DNA of 40,998 bases, from contig JANZKA010000006.1 of assembly GCA_025060975.1 (NCBI GenBank), forward strand, positions 1 to 40,998, given 5' to 3'. The notes beneath the pieces were generated by a model, which saw only the letters and a program-made list of their open reading frames with translations, was not told where the DNA came from and searched no databases. A program made the position numbers and the translations under genes. This DNA comes from Candidatus Culexarchaeum nevadense. GTDB taxonomy: Archaea; Thermoproteota; Methanomethylicia; Culexarchaeales; Culexarchaeaceae. Below are positions 1 through 9,643 of the stretch, piece after piece; positions within the stretch are counted from its first letter, which is position 1; every line of letters starts with the position of its first letter.

Positions 1-569
1 ATTAGAGTCTTTCTCATTTCAATTATCTTATCTGGTTTATCATTGAACCCCCTTATTATTGGTATCCTTATTTCAACGTTTTCTATGCTATCTTCTTCTA
101 AAGTTAATTTTATTGATCTCTTTATGTTCTCTAAATCTTTTTCAGTTATATTTACGTTGGTTAGCTTTTTATAGTCTTCTACTTTGAGGGGGGCTTTTAA
201 ATCTATTGCCACATGATTCAACAGCTTTTTACTAGCTAATTGTTGTATGGTTTTTGGGTTTGTTCCATTAGTGTCCATCCCAAATTTTAATCCGATTTCC
301 ATGCATTTTTCACCAATAATTTCTAATGCTTCTGATTGTAGTGTTGGTTCCCCGCCAGTTATTTTACATGCTTCAATCCATTTACATGCTTCCTCCAACC
401 TTTTTATCAAATCCTCTAATCCTATTTTGTTTTCCGTTTTCCATTCCCATAACTCGTAATTGTAGCAGTATTGGCATCGGAAATTGCATCCTTGAAACCA
501 TATCACTATGCATGGATGTCTAGGGTAGTCTATTAAACTTAAATCTCTTATTCCAGCTATGTAAACCAT
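1..569 (-). CDS. Radical SAM protein, anaerobic NTP reductase / pyruvate formate-lyase activating-enzyme-like (3' end truncated by the window edge)
   Basis: Reverse strand from ATG at 569 reads MVYIAGIRDLSLIDYPRHPCIVIWFQGCNFRCQYCYNYELWEW...ACKITGGEPTLQ...; CxxxCxxC radical SAM motif and GGEP motif. Missing from the ORF track because it runs off the left edge. ATG overlaps the upstream TGA by 1 nt. Confidence 0.85.
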   Translation of the reverse strand, partial: MVYIAGIRDLSLIDYPRHPCIVIWFQGCNFRCQYCYNYELWEWKTENKIGLEDLIKRLEEACKWIEACKITGGEPTLQSEALEIIGEKCMEIGLKFGMDTNGTNPKTIQQLASKKLLNHVAIDLKAPLKVEDYKKLTNVNITEKDLENIKRSIKLTLEEDSIENVEIRIPIIRGFNDKPDKIIEMRKTL

Positions 570-967
570 CATTTATCTCCACCCGTTAGTATTATGCTTG
601 TACCACTTTTAATCTTACTTAATTCTTCAATGTCTAACGCCTGTCCCAATTTTATTTCAGGTTTTTGAATTTCGGAATCTCTCATGTATATCACCATTGA
701 TTTGCTTATGGTGGAGTATGTTACGTCTCCTCTTACAGCTCTTTTCACGGTTTTATCTGCCTTGACATCTATATCCAGTGGTATGTACATTTTACCTTCA
801 TGTATGATTATAATGGATTTCAATGGAAGTTTCCTCATGATCTGTGATACCGTAAGGGGAGCTATTGCTCTCAGTAATTTTATTCTGAATCTTTCTTGAT
901 TTGCTGTCAAAATTTCTACTATGCATTCCTCTTCATTTTTAATCTTCATTTGTTTATCCGATAACAT
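569..967 (-). CDS. Cyclophilin-like fold protein (archaeal DUF369/TM1367-like), tentative
   Basis: 132-aa ORF; small beta-rich protein with ...IPLDIDVKADKTVKRAVRGDVTYSTISKSMVIYM...; coupled to the radical SAM gene by TGATG overlap. Family assigned from memory of the pattern. Confidence 0.5.
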   Translation of the reverse strand: MLSDKQMKIKNEEECIVEILTANQERFRIKLLRAIAPLTVSQIMRKLPLKSIIIIHEGKMYIPLDIDVKADKTVKRAVRGDVTYSTISKSMVIYMRDSEIQKPEIKLGQALDIEELSKIKSGTSIILTGGDK

Positions 968-1001
968 CTACATCATCAATATACACTTATATGTTTTGTT
1001 C

Positions 1002-2855
1002 TTATGTGAAGAAGAGTGTTAACTCCTCCTTCAATTGCTCTGGCTCCTTTATAACCTTCCTTGGTTTCAGCCATTCTGGTAGTAGTTTTATGTATCTTCT
1101 GTATCTTTCATCTAAATACACTATTGCCCCTTTATCCTCAGGTCCTCTTATAACTCTACCAGCTGCTTGTGAAGCTTTCCATATTGCTGATAGAATATAG
1201 CTATATAAGATGCCATTCTCTCCAAATCTTTTCTCATAGTATTCATTCCTCTTCTGCATTCTTATTGATGGCTCTGGGAATGGTATTCCAACTAGTAATG
1301 CTATGTCCATTTCACTTCCCGGAAAGTCTTCCCCTTCACTTGCTCTGCCACCACATACTCCAACATATACTGCACCACCGGTTTTTGCCATCCTCTTGTA
1401 TTCCTCTATTTTCCATTCATTTAATTTAGGGCTATCATTTCGATTTTCTATGTATATTGGTTTTCTGATATTCCTTATACCTGCATTTAATATTCCTTCT
1501 AGCACTTCATATGATGCTGTGAATACACCTATTCCAGTGTTTATGTTTTCTGCAACTATGGATATGTACTCACATATCTTTTGATACATTTCAGGCTTTC
1601 TCATCTCATAATCTGTGGTTACATTTGGGACTAGTATTGATAGGATATTTCTTTTCTCAAGGTAGTTTACTTCTCTATACTTGTAGCTTTCCAACCCCAC
1701 TAATTCACCATAATTTTCATTTATTGTTCCAGACATGCTTATTGTGGCTTTAAACATTTTATACACTCTTTTTATTATGTTTGATGGGTCGAAGCATTCT
1801 ATCCACATTTCACCGTTTCCGGAGAATAACACGTATTCATCTCTACCTAAAGTTTCATGTAACTTCATTAGAAATCTGCCTAAGTGATGTATATGTGATA
1901 CTGGTTTCCCTCCATTTCTCGCTATTCTACGTCTTACATTATTTCCAATTCCAATTAGTATTGATGCCAGTTGACTTAGACTACCACACTTTTCTTCAAG
2001 AATGTTTTTCAAGTAAATTTTATCTACAACTTTATCTTCCTCTCCTTTCTCTACAATTTTTATTATTTCATCAATGATCCACTTGTATTCTTCTATTCCT
2101 TCCCTCATCATCTCAGATGATGTTTCATTTAAACCTCTCAAAGTTATTTTCTCCATTTCTATTTCAGTTGCAATTTCTGGTAGATTATGTGCTTCATCTA
2201 CGACTAGTATTGAGTTATCTAGTTTTGTGTTTAGGGTTTTAAGTATTTGTGGCATTAAAATGTAATTGTAATTTGCTATTATCAATCTGGCGTTTGGCAC
2301 TCCTTTCTTTGCAACTTCGTATGGGCATACATCACTCTTCTCACATACTTCCCTAAGCTCTTTAACTCCACATATTTGTGGTAGCTTTATGCTTTCAATT
2401 ATCAATTTATTATAGTATTCACATTTACCTTGTTTTTTCATTTCTGAGCACAATATTGAAAATGCTTCATGATCTTTCTTCAATTCTCGATCTACATCTT
2501 TTATACAAAGTTTTGCTCTAGCTTCTATAACTATTGCATTTATGTTGTCTGGTATATTATCGATCTTTTTCAATTCTTCTATAACCCTATTATTCTCTCG
2601 GTTTGTTCTGCAGAGCCATACTAATTTGCTATCAGATTCTCTTTCAAGTGTTGGTAGTGTGGCTGTGAGTACAGTGATTGTTTTACCAAATCCTGATGGT
2701 GCTCTTAATATCAGGTGTTCTTTGAGCGTTATTATTTCTGTAATTTCCCTTATAGCTTCCAGTTGCCCGTGCCTGTATTCCTTGTATGGAAAGTATTTTC
2801 TATATTCATTGTTTATACTCAATTTTTGATAGCGCCTCCTTAACCCACTCTTCAA
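1002..2855 (-). CDS. xpd: XPD/Rad3-family Fe-S DNA helicase (superfamily 2)
   Basis: APSGFGKT Walker A, VVDEAHN box, four Cys between motifs Ia and II (LCIK, ILCSEM, GKCEYY, DVCPYE) as in XPD, and C-terminal ASQAAGRVIRGPEDKG motif VI. A TTG at about 2823 is a plausible alternative start that reduces overlap with the upstream gene. Confidence 0.88.
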   Translation of the reverse strand: MKSGLRRRYQKLSINNEYRKYFPYKEYRHGQLEAIREITEIITLKEHLILRAPSGFGKTITVLTATLPTLERESDSKLVWLCRTNRENNRVIEELKKIDNIPDNINAIVIEARAKLCIKDVDRELKKDHEAFSILCSEMKKQGKCEYYNKLIIESIKLPQICGVKELREVCEKSDVCPYEVAKKGVPNARLIIANYNYILMPQILKTLNTKLDNSILVVDEAHNLPEIATEIEMEKITLRGLNETSSEMMREGIEEYKWIIDEIIKIVEKGEEDKVVDKIYLKNILEEKCGSLSQLASILIGIGNNVRRRIARNGGKPVSHIHHLGRFLMKLHETLGRDEYVLFSGNGEMWIECFDPSNIIKRVYKMFKATISMSGTINENYGELVGLESYKYREVNYLEKRNILSILVPNVTTDYEMRKPEMYQKICEYISIVAENINTGIGVFTASYEVLEGILNAGIRNIRKPIYIENRNDSPKLNEWKIEEYKRMAKTGGAVYVGVCGGRASEGEDFPGSEMDIALLVGIPFPEPSIRMQKRNEYYEKRFGENGILYSYILSAIWKASQAAGRVIRGPEDKGAIVYLDERYRRYIKLLPEWLKPRKVIKEPEQLKEELTLFFT

Positions 2856-4308
2856 ACCCCTTCATCCTCATAGTCATATCTGCTAATCTCCTTTCTAACT
2901 CGATGATTTTATTGGTATTTATGATTGTTTGTTTTTCTACTTTTTCTATTCTCCCATTTGTTTGTCTTGTTTCGATAGCTCTTTTCTCCAGTTCTTCTTC
3001 TATTGATGTCAATTTATCTTTTAAGATGTTTATTGCAATGTTTATCTTCCTAATATTGTCTTCTGTTCTATCTATGAATTCCCCCAATTTCATAGGGTTT
3101 TCTATGATTTTAACGCTTTCAATATCCCTCATTTTATCCATTAACTTCTTGTAGTAGTTTTCAACTTCCATTAATTTCATCTTAATTTCATCGTAATCCC
3201 ATTTTCTCCCATTTGAATTCTCATTTCTGTTTTCGGATTTGCTTACTTTAACTTCCTCTTCACGGTTGGTTATTTTTGTTATTTTAACTGTTTTATTTTT
3301 TCTAACAGTTTTAATCTTGACTTTCCTTTTAATTCCTCCACTTAAAATCATGCATTCTCCCACATCTAGTTTTGATATGGTTTCTCCATCTTCTGGTTTT
3401 AATCCAAGTTCTTGTATCTCATAATGTGTTAGTCTCATTTTATGTAGGATTATGTATTCTGCATTTCTGTATACAGTTGATATTTGACTTGGTGTTTGTG
3501 CTATCAATATTACGTTTACACCATGTTTTCTAAGCTCATTTATTATCAATTCCACAGTATTTATGCTGTCTGGGTTTTGATTTCTTGGCATTATGTTTTG
3601 TGCTTCCTCTATCACTAGTATCCTTGGGTTTGGATTGTTGTAGAAGGATTTTAGTATTATATTTGCGGCAAGCTTCTTTGCTTCGAAAGCCATTTTAGAT
3701 AGGTCTATGGCTTCTACTTCCACTAACTCTTTTGATCCATTGAATAAGCTTAGCTTCTCTAGTATTGATAGTCTTCTCAGTAATGCATCTTTAACTTCTC
3801 TTCCAGAGTCACTTTTGCATTCAATCCCCTTTACATCGTTTATAACATCTTTTAAGCTTCCTCCACCCCTTTTAATAGCCTCTATTAATAGAGTTTGTTG
3901 AGGTATGGTTAATTGGAATGTGCTTATAATTGCATCTATAACATCTTCCCGTTTTAAATCTATTTTCAATTTTGAAGGTTCCACAGATTTATAATCAACA
4001 TACTCTCCTGACCAGTCTATTATCAGTTTCCCCTTCTTACTTCCATTTAGAACTCTCTTAGCGGTTTCAGTCTTACCACTCCCAGTCATCCCGAATATTA
4101 CTATGTGCTTATTTCCTGAGATGTCTATGTGAACTGGTTTTATACCATCAAAGCCTAAGAATATCTTTTCGCCACTTTTAAACCAAATAATGAGTCCCAT
4201 AGTCAAAGTTAATATCAATATTATTATGATGGGAGTTATGCTTGTTATTCTGTTAATAAAATCTTTTGGTAGAATGTTTAGTATTTCTCTTCTTCTCAGG
4301 ATTATCAA
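2806..4308 (-). CDS. HerA/VirB4-like P-loop ATPase with N-terminal TM helix and C-terminal coiled coil
   Basis: N-terminal hydrophobic segment TPIIIILILTLTMGLIIWF; Walker A GMTGSGKTETA; Walker B ILVIEEAQN; LIAQTPSQIS sensor-like segment; long charged heptad-like C terminus. Start codon is TTG. Confidence 0.75.
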   Translation of the reverse strand: MIILRRREILNILPKDFINRITSITPIIIILILTLTMGLIIWFKSGEKIFLGFDGIKPVHIDISGNKHIVIFGMTGSGKTETAKRVLNGSKKGKLIIDWSGEYVDYKSVEPSKLKIDLKREDVIDAIISTFQLTIPQQTLLIEAIKRGGGSLKDVINDVKGIECKSDSGREVKDALLRRLSILEKLSLFNGSKELVEVEAIDLSKMAFEAKKLAANIILKSFYNNPNPRILVIEEAQNIMPRNQNPDSINTVELIINELRKHGVNVILIAQTPSQISTVYRNAEYIILHKMRLTHYEIQELGLKPEDGETISKLDVGECMILSGGIKRKVKIKTVRKNKTVKITKITNREEEVKVSKSENRNENSNGRKWDYDEIKMKLMEVENYYKKLMDKMRDIESVKIIENPMKLGEFIDRTEDNIRKINIAINILKDKLTSIEEELEKRAIETRQTNGRIEKVEKQTIINTNKIIELERRLADMTMRMKGFEEWVKEALSKIEYKQ

Positions 4309-4450
4309 TATTATTAGAGCTAATAATGGTGTTAGTGTATTGGTCCAATTTGAATGTTTTATATCCCCCTAAATTTAAGTTTGGAATAAGTTATTAATAT
4401 CCTTCTTCGTTAAGTATTGTTTTACGTTTGATTTTAAGTAATTTGATGAG

Positions 4451-4810
4451 TTACCCCTTTGATTTACCAAACCTTTCTGCTTCTTCAATTATTTTTAAGA
4501 GTCTTTTTGATACAAGTTCCGTGATCTTTTTGTCGATCTCCCTCTCTTCTTCTGTTTTGAATATTGCTTTTATGTCTTCTGGTAGATGTTCGTATTCTTG
4601 TATTAAGTATTTTAGTGGGCTGAATGCTTTGTCCAATAGCTTCTCAAATACTGCCATATACTCCATTTCACTGAGACCATACTTCTCTTTTGATTGTTGT
4701 GCAACTCTATATGCTATATCCACTCCTTCCATGTATATTTGTATTGCATACCTTTTTGCTGCTTGATAATCTTTTGAAGCTAAATCTATTGGTAAACTTT
4801 TCCCACTCAC
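4451..4810 (-). CDS. Conserved hypothetical alpha-helical protein (119 aa)
   Basis: ORF with coherent composition (MSGKSLPIDLASKDYQAAKRYAIQIYMEGVDIAYRV...), upstream of and co-directional with the HerA-like gene. Confidence 0.6.
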   Translation of the reverse strand: MSGKSLPIDLASKDYQAAKRYAIQIYMEGVDIAYRVAQQSKEKYGLSEMEYMAVFEKLLDKAFSPLKYLIQEYEHLPEDIKAIFKTEEEREIDKKITELVSKRLLKIIEEAERFGKSKG

Positions 4811-4864
4811 ATCTACTCATCATACTATAGATTCAACTTCATATTTAAATGTTAAAATTGAGTT

Positions 4865-5164
4865 TTGTATAGCAAACTTAATTTACTTATTGTTGGAAGA
4901 GTATGTTTTGGTGCTGTTATATTGAGTGAGGCTAAGTATGTTGTTGAAGTTAAACGTGTGGAGAGGGCTTTGAAAATTCCCCAAGAGGTTTTAGATGAGA
5001 TTAAGGGTGCTGTTGGTTCTAAGATGATTTCAAGTATGCGTAGGGAGATTGTATCGTGTCCGATTCGTAGTGAGGATATTCCATTTCTAATATGCTTTTC
5101 ATGTAGCAATTTTATTAGGAGGGTTTCAGGTAAGGTTTACTGTAGAGGGCTTCCTCTAAGTTGA
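4865..5164 (+). CDS. Cys-containing hypothetical protein (start uncertain)
   Basis: Ends ...SCPIRSEDIPFLICFSCSNFIRRVSGKVYCRGLPLS; its TGA overlaps the TTG start of the downstream deoxyhypusine synthase (TTGA), suggesting a coupled operon. True start may be internal. Confidence 0.6.
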   Translation: MYSKLNLLIVGRVCFGAVILSEAKYVVEVKRVERALKIPQEVLDEIKGAVGSKMISSMRREIVSCPIRSEDIPFLICFSCSNFIRRVSGKVYCRGLPLS

Positions 5165-6129
5165 GGGGTTCAGTATTGTCGAGTATATTGCGGGATAAAG
5201 TTGTGGACGTCAGGGTTTGCAATATTCAAAGTGTTAAGGATATTGTTGAAAAGTATGGTTTGATGGGTGGATTCTCATCCAAATTTGTTTACGATGCGTA
5301 TAAGATCTTATTGGAAATGTTTAGTGATGAGGAGTGTAAAGTTTTCTTATCTTTCACAGCCAATTTGCTGGCTACAGGTCTTAGAGGAGTTATATCTGAA
5401 TTGATAGGGAGAGGATTTATTGATGTAATTATAACTACTGGAGGTTCTATTGATCATGATGTAGCTAGATCGCTTGGTGGAGATTATTATCATGGAGATT
5501 TCGGTTATGATGATGCAATTCTAAGAGAGCATGGTATATTTAGGCTTGGTAACATTCTCATCCCACAGGAATCTTATGGTGTTATAATTGAAAAGTTTAC
5601 TTGGAATTTGTTAGATGAACTTACGAAGATTAAGTCTGTTTGGGGTGTTAGGGAATTGTTAAGTGAAATTGGAGCTAGATTGAGTGATGATAATTCATTT
5701 CTTAGACAAGCATATTTGAGGGGGGTTCCAGTATACGTTCCTGGAATTGTAGACTCATGTTTTGGAACTAGCTTGTTCATGTATTCTCAATCTCATAAAT
5801 TCAATATTGATGTTCTTAAAGATCAGAAGGAGCTTTCAGATATAATTTTTGATAGTAGGGTTACTGGTGCACTGATGATTGGTGGTGGAATATCAAAGCA
5901 TCATACAATATGGTGGAATCAATTTAAGGGTGGCTTAGATTATGCAGTTTACTTAACTACAGCATTTGAATATGATGGTAGTTTGAGTGGTGCACAAATT
6001 AGGGAAGCTGTGAGTTGGGGTAAAGTTAAACCTGATGCTAAGAAGGTTACTGTTTATGGTGATGCCACAGTAATTCTACCAATCTTACTAGCTGCAGTAT
6101 ATGAATCTCTGAATGTCAAGTGCTCTTAA
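5161..6129 (+). CDS. dys: Deoxyhypusine synthase
   Basis: TTGGSIDHDVARSLG, GDFGYDDAILREHGI, VPGIVDSCFG, GGGISKHHTIWWNQFKGGLDYAVYLTTAFEYDGSLSGAQIREAVSWGK are hallmark DHS segments. Confidence 0.95.
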   Translation: MRGSVLSSILRDKVVDVRVCNIQSVKDIVEKYGLMGGFSSKFVYDAYKILLEMFSDEECKVFLSFTANLLATGLRGVISELIGRGFIDVIITTGGSIDHDVARSLGGDYYHGDFGYDDAILREHGIFRLGNILIPQESYGVIIEKFTWNLLDELTKIKSVWGVRELLSEIGARLSDDNSFLRQAYLRGVPVYVPGIVDSCFGTSLFMYSQSHKFNIDVLKDQKELSDIIFDSRVTGALMIGGGISKHHTIWWNQFKGGLDYAVYLTTAFEYDGSLSGAQIREAVSWGKVKPDAKKVTVYGDATVILPILLAAVYESLNVKCS

Positions 6130-7531
6130 ACCACCATATAGTTTTATCTTTTTGATCCGATAATTCTATTCCAAGACTTCTCAATCCCCTTGCTATTAAA
6201 TCCGCCACTTCCCATTCCCTTCTACTTCTATGTATCTGTCTTACTGTTACTAGTAGATTTACGAGTTCATACAATTTTTTGTCTTCTCTAACCTCTTCTT
6301 CTTCAAATACTTCCTTGAAAACTCCGAGTATCCTATATGCATCTTCATAGACTTTTAGGGCTATTCTTGCAGCTGGATAATCTTCATTTGGTATTATTTC
6401 ATCATTGGCGAAATTGGTTAGTGAATGTAGTTCTGCTATGGCTTTTGGTGTATTTAAATCGTCATCTAATGCTTCTAAAAATCTCCTTCTAATTCTACCT
6501 ATATTCATGATCCTCTTTAATGAGCTATCTTTAACTTTCACATCTATTGTTGATATACTCTTTAACGTTGATATTGTGTTTAAAATTCTTTCATAGGCTG
6601 CTCCAGTAGCTTCGAGATTTTCTTCTTGGAATACCATTTGACTCCTATAATGTCCACTGATCAAGTAGAATCTAACCTTCATTGGCGAGTATTTTGAAGT
6701 TATCTCTTCAACAGTTATTATGTTTCCATATGATTTCGACATTTTATCTTTACCCATCATTAGAAGTCCAACATGAATCCAATATTTAACCCATGGTGTC
6801 TTATTGAAGCATGCTTCACTTTGAGCTATCTCGTTTTCATGGTGTGGGAATATTAGGTCTTCTCCACCACCATGTATGTCGAATTGTTTTCCAAGATATT
6901 TTGAGGACATAGCTGAGCATTCTATGTGCCATCCAGGTCTCCCTGGACCCCATGGACTATCCCAATATGGCTCCATGGGTTTAGCTTTCTTCCATAATGC
7001 GAAGTCTTGTGGATTCCTTTTACCAACCCCTTCATCTTGTGGTTTTACTTGTTCCACATTTATCTTTGATAATTTACCGTAATCTTTGAATTTCTTTACA
7101 TCAAAGTATACATTTCCATCAGATTCATAGGCATACCCTTTCTCAATTAATTCCTTAATTATGTTTATGATTTCTTCAATATGCTCCGTAGCTTTTGGGT
7201 ATATGTGTGCTCTCTTTATATTTAGTTTCTCACATGCTTCCATGAAATCTTTACAATATTTATCTGCTATCTCCCTATAATCTACCTTCAATTCAATGGA
7301 TTTCCTAATTATCTTATCATCGATATCAGTTATGTTAACCACTTTTAAAACATTGTAACCCTTAAACTCCAGATACCTCCTCAAAACATCAAAAGCTACA
7401 TATGCCTTTGCGTGGCCTATATGTGTCTTGTCGTATACTGTTGGTCCACATACATACATTCTCACAAGACTTCTATTTAGCGGTTTAAAAACTTCTTTAC
7501 GTGAAGTTAACGTGTTATATATCTTGAACAC
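6116..7531 (-). CDS. cysS: Cysteinyl-tRNA synthetase
   Basis: [81 protein letters not shown]. Confidence 0.98.
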   Translation of the reverse strand: MFKIYNTLTSRKEVFKPLNRSLVRMYVCGPTVYDKTHIGHAKAYVAFDVLRRYLEFKGYNVLKVVNITDIDDKIIRKSIELKVDYREIADKYCKDFMEACEKLNIKRAHIYPKATEHIEEIINIIKELIEKGYAYESDGNVYFDVKKFKDYGKLSKINVEQVKPQDEGVGKRNPQDFALWKKAKPMEPYWDSPWGPGRPGWHIECSAMSSKYLGKQFDIHGGGEDLIFPHHENEIAQSEACFNKTPWVKYWIHVGLLMMGKDKMSKSYGNIITVEEITSKYSPMKVRFYLISGHYRSQMVFQEENLEATGAAYERILNTISTLKSISTIDVKVKDSSLKRIMNIGRIRRRFLEALDDDLNTPKAIAELHSLTNFANDEIIPNEDYPAARIALKVYEDAYRILGVFKEVFEEEEVREDKKLYELVNLLVTVRQIHRSRREWEVADLIARGLRSLGIELSDQKDKTIWWFKST

Positions 7532-7596
7532 AATTGGAGGTCACCATTAACCCTAAATCTAAATGATTCAACCTCCTAATATCTTTTTGCATCCAC

Positions 7597-7860
7597 TTAT
7601 TTTGGAACTATGTATATTGGGCTTCTTGGATTGTTAGCCACAAGCTTAATCTGATTGGTTTCTGCAAGTTTCCTTAAAACTTTTTTCGATACTCCTAAAC
7701 TAACATTATACTTATTCGTCACAATTAATGGTGTTAGGTATTGGAAGCTCTTCAAATCCTTCTTAAGCTTCTCAATCAATTCAGATTCACTAATACTATC
7801 CCTAACAATCTTTTTCACTTCTGCTTTAGCTTTAACAGCCTTCTTCGCCTTCTTAGACAT
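7597..7860 (-). CDS. rps25e: 30S ribosomal protein S25e
   Basis: Lys-rich N terminus followed by LTPLIVTNKYNVSLGVSKKVLRKLAETNQIKLVANNPRSPIY, typical of S25e. Confidence 0.9.
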   Translation of the reverse strand: MSKKAKKAVKAKAEVKKIVRDSISESELIEKLKKDLKSFQYLTPLIVTNKYNVSLGVSKKVLRKLAETNQIKLVANNPRSPIYIVPK

Positions 7861-8063
7861 CGAGTATCACCATATATTGAACACAACTAAATGTATAAAA
7901 CGCTTAAATAATTTTTGTGGTCATCTAGCATGGGTTAATCATCCCCCATCTGAGGAGTCATATCTTTCGAGCCTAATCATCCCAATAATCATCTTGAAGT
8001 ACAGTGATTTTAATATTTTCATATACTCGGCATCCTAAATAGTGTGGAGAAATTTTGGAAATG

Positions 8064-8071
8064 TTTATATA
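8064..8071 (+). promoter_or_regulatory. Archaeal TATA box of the 8139-11138 operon
   Basis: TTTATATA about 75 nt upstream of the ATG at 8139; a purine-rich SD-like AAGGGG lies about 10 nt before the ATG. Confidence 0.55.
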
Positions 8072-8138
8072 CCTTTTCAAACGTAAGGTTTAAATGAGTT
8101 ACAAAAAGTGACACCACTCAATTTAAGGGGTTGAAAAT

Positions 8139-8951
8139 ATGCCATTTAATGGATTACCCTTAGATGTGTTGCAAATAGTAGCTGGGAGATATCTAGACCT
8201 TGTAGTGCTTTTAGTCATATGGGTTGTAACGATACTGGGCGTTAATATGCTTAAGCGTGGATGGACACCTAAATGGAGAAAGATTGCTGGTTTAGAGGCT
8301 TTAGAGGAGGTTGTTGGTAGAGCTGCTGAGATGGGTAAACCTGTACACTTCACCCCTGGCTATGGCGGTTTGACTGGTACTACTTCTCCACAAGTTGTTG
8401 CTGGACTAGCTGTTTTCGCTGAGCTTGCAAAGCTATGTGCAAGATATGATGTGCCAATAATTTGTAGTGTAGGTGACCCCACCGTTCTCGGAGTAGCAGC
8501 AGAACTTTACAAGCAAGCTTATATGGCTGAGGGGAAAATTGATCGAGCTAGACCTGAAGAAGCTATAAGATACCTTACTGGAAGCCAATTTGCATTTGCA
8601 TCCGCTGTTGCAGGTATTGCTGAGAGGGAGAAGCCTGCTGGAAATGTTATGGTTGGACCATTCTGGGCTGAATCAATGATGTTTGCTGAAGTCTTCTATA
8701 GAATTGGCTCAATACAAATTGCTGGTACAGCTAGGATTTACCAAATCCCATTCTTTGCAATAGTATGTGATTATGTGATCATCGGTGATGAAATGTTCGC
8801 CACTGGCGCATACCTCACAAAGGAGCCTTATAGCATTAGCAGCATCTTTGTGCAAGATTTAGTTAAAATATTTGCTTTAGCTCTAACAATTGTAGGGCTC
8901 ATAGCCATACATTTAGGTTCTAATGTGTTTATAGAATTCCTTAAATGGTGA
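8139..8951 (+). CDS. DUF6754-like membrane protein (TM - soluble domain - TM)
   Basis: N-terminal TM (LDLVVLLVIWVVTILGV), soluble middle GKPVHFTPGYGGLTGTTSPQVVAGLAVFAELAKLCARYDVPIICSVGDPTVLGVAAELYKQAY..., C-terminal TM (IFALALTIVGLIAIHLG). Resembles my recollection of the DUF6754 family. Confidence 0.8.
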   Translation: MPFNGLPLDVLQIVAGRYLDLVVLLVIWVVTILGVNMLKRGWTPKWRKIAGLEALEEVVGRAAEMGKPVHFTPGYGGLTGTTSPQVVAGLAVFAELAKLCARYDVPIICSVGDPTVLGVAAELYKQAYMAEGKIDRARPEEAIRYLTGSQFAFASAVAGIAEREKPAGNVMVGPFWAESMMFAEVFYRIGSIQIAGTARIYQIPFFAIVCDYVIIGDEMFATGAYLTKEPYSISSIFVQDLVKIFALALTIVGLIAIHLGSNVFIEFLKW

Positions 8952-8962
8952 GGTGATGAGGT

Positions 8963-9643
8963 GTGTCCGTACTTTATAGGAGACATATACCTCTAGCAAT
9001 AACGTTTATATGTGGATTAATAATATTGTTGCAATTCTTCTTTGTGCCAGCAAATATAACTGAGCCTTGGCAAAGCTCATTACAATATTACGGTGTTACG
9101 TTGACTAACTGGGCTAATCTACTTGCAAACTTCATAATAGGTTTTGGTGTTGTCAACATATCCCTAATACATGCTAGACGTATAATGCGGGCAAAGAGTT
9201 GGGTAGATAAATTTTATAGCATATGGCTTTTCATAGTCATGGCAGCATTCATTGTAGTAGGGTTATTTGGTTATCCTAGAATGTGGTGGACACCACTAGC
9301 TGCAAACTGGGATTGGTTACAATTATATGTCCTCACACCACTTGATGCTACAGTTTACGCTTCGCTAGTATTCTATATGGCTTCAGGGTGCTATAGGGCA
9401 TTTAGAGCTAGAACTCTTGAAGGAGCAGCTTTACTTGTAGTTGGTTTCCTATCAATAATGTACAAGACGCCACTTTTCCAAGCATATGCTCCATGGGTTA
9501 TCAAGACTATTGATTGGATCGCAAAGTATCCTGCTGTTGGCGCTTATAGGGGGATTCAAGTGAGTGCAGCTCTTGGTGCAATACTCCTTGGTATAAGAAC
9601 TTTAATTGGTGTTGAAACTGGATATCTTGGTAGGAGGGATTGA
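8963..9643 (+). CDS. Polytopic membrane protein of unknown function (operon member 2)
   Basis: 226 aa with roughly 6 hydrophobic segments; stop overlaps the next start (TGA/ATG at 9640-9648 region); co-directional. Confidence 0.8.
   Translation: MSVLYRRHIPLAITFICGLIILLQFFFVPANITEPWQSSLQYYGVTLTNWANLLANFIIGFGVVNISLIHARRIMRAKSWVDKFYSIWLFIVMAAFIVVGLFGYPRMWWTPLAANWDWLQLYVLTPLDATVYASLVFYMASGCYRAFRARTLEGAALLVVGFLSIMYKTPLFQAYAPWVIKTIDWIAKYPAVGAYRGIQVSAALGAILLGIRTLIGVETGYLGRRD

Noticed and set aside
4865-5109. Minus-strand 85-aa ORF (4852-5109)
   Set aside because: Antisense to the dys-coupled Cys-rich ORF; lacks coding features.
7911-8040. Possible C/D-box sRNA in the rps25e/operon intergenic region
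   Set aside because: GGATGATTA resembles a C box, but no correctly placed CUGA D box exists on either strand; only the direct repeat is reported.
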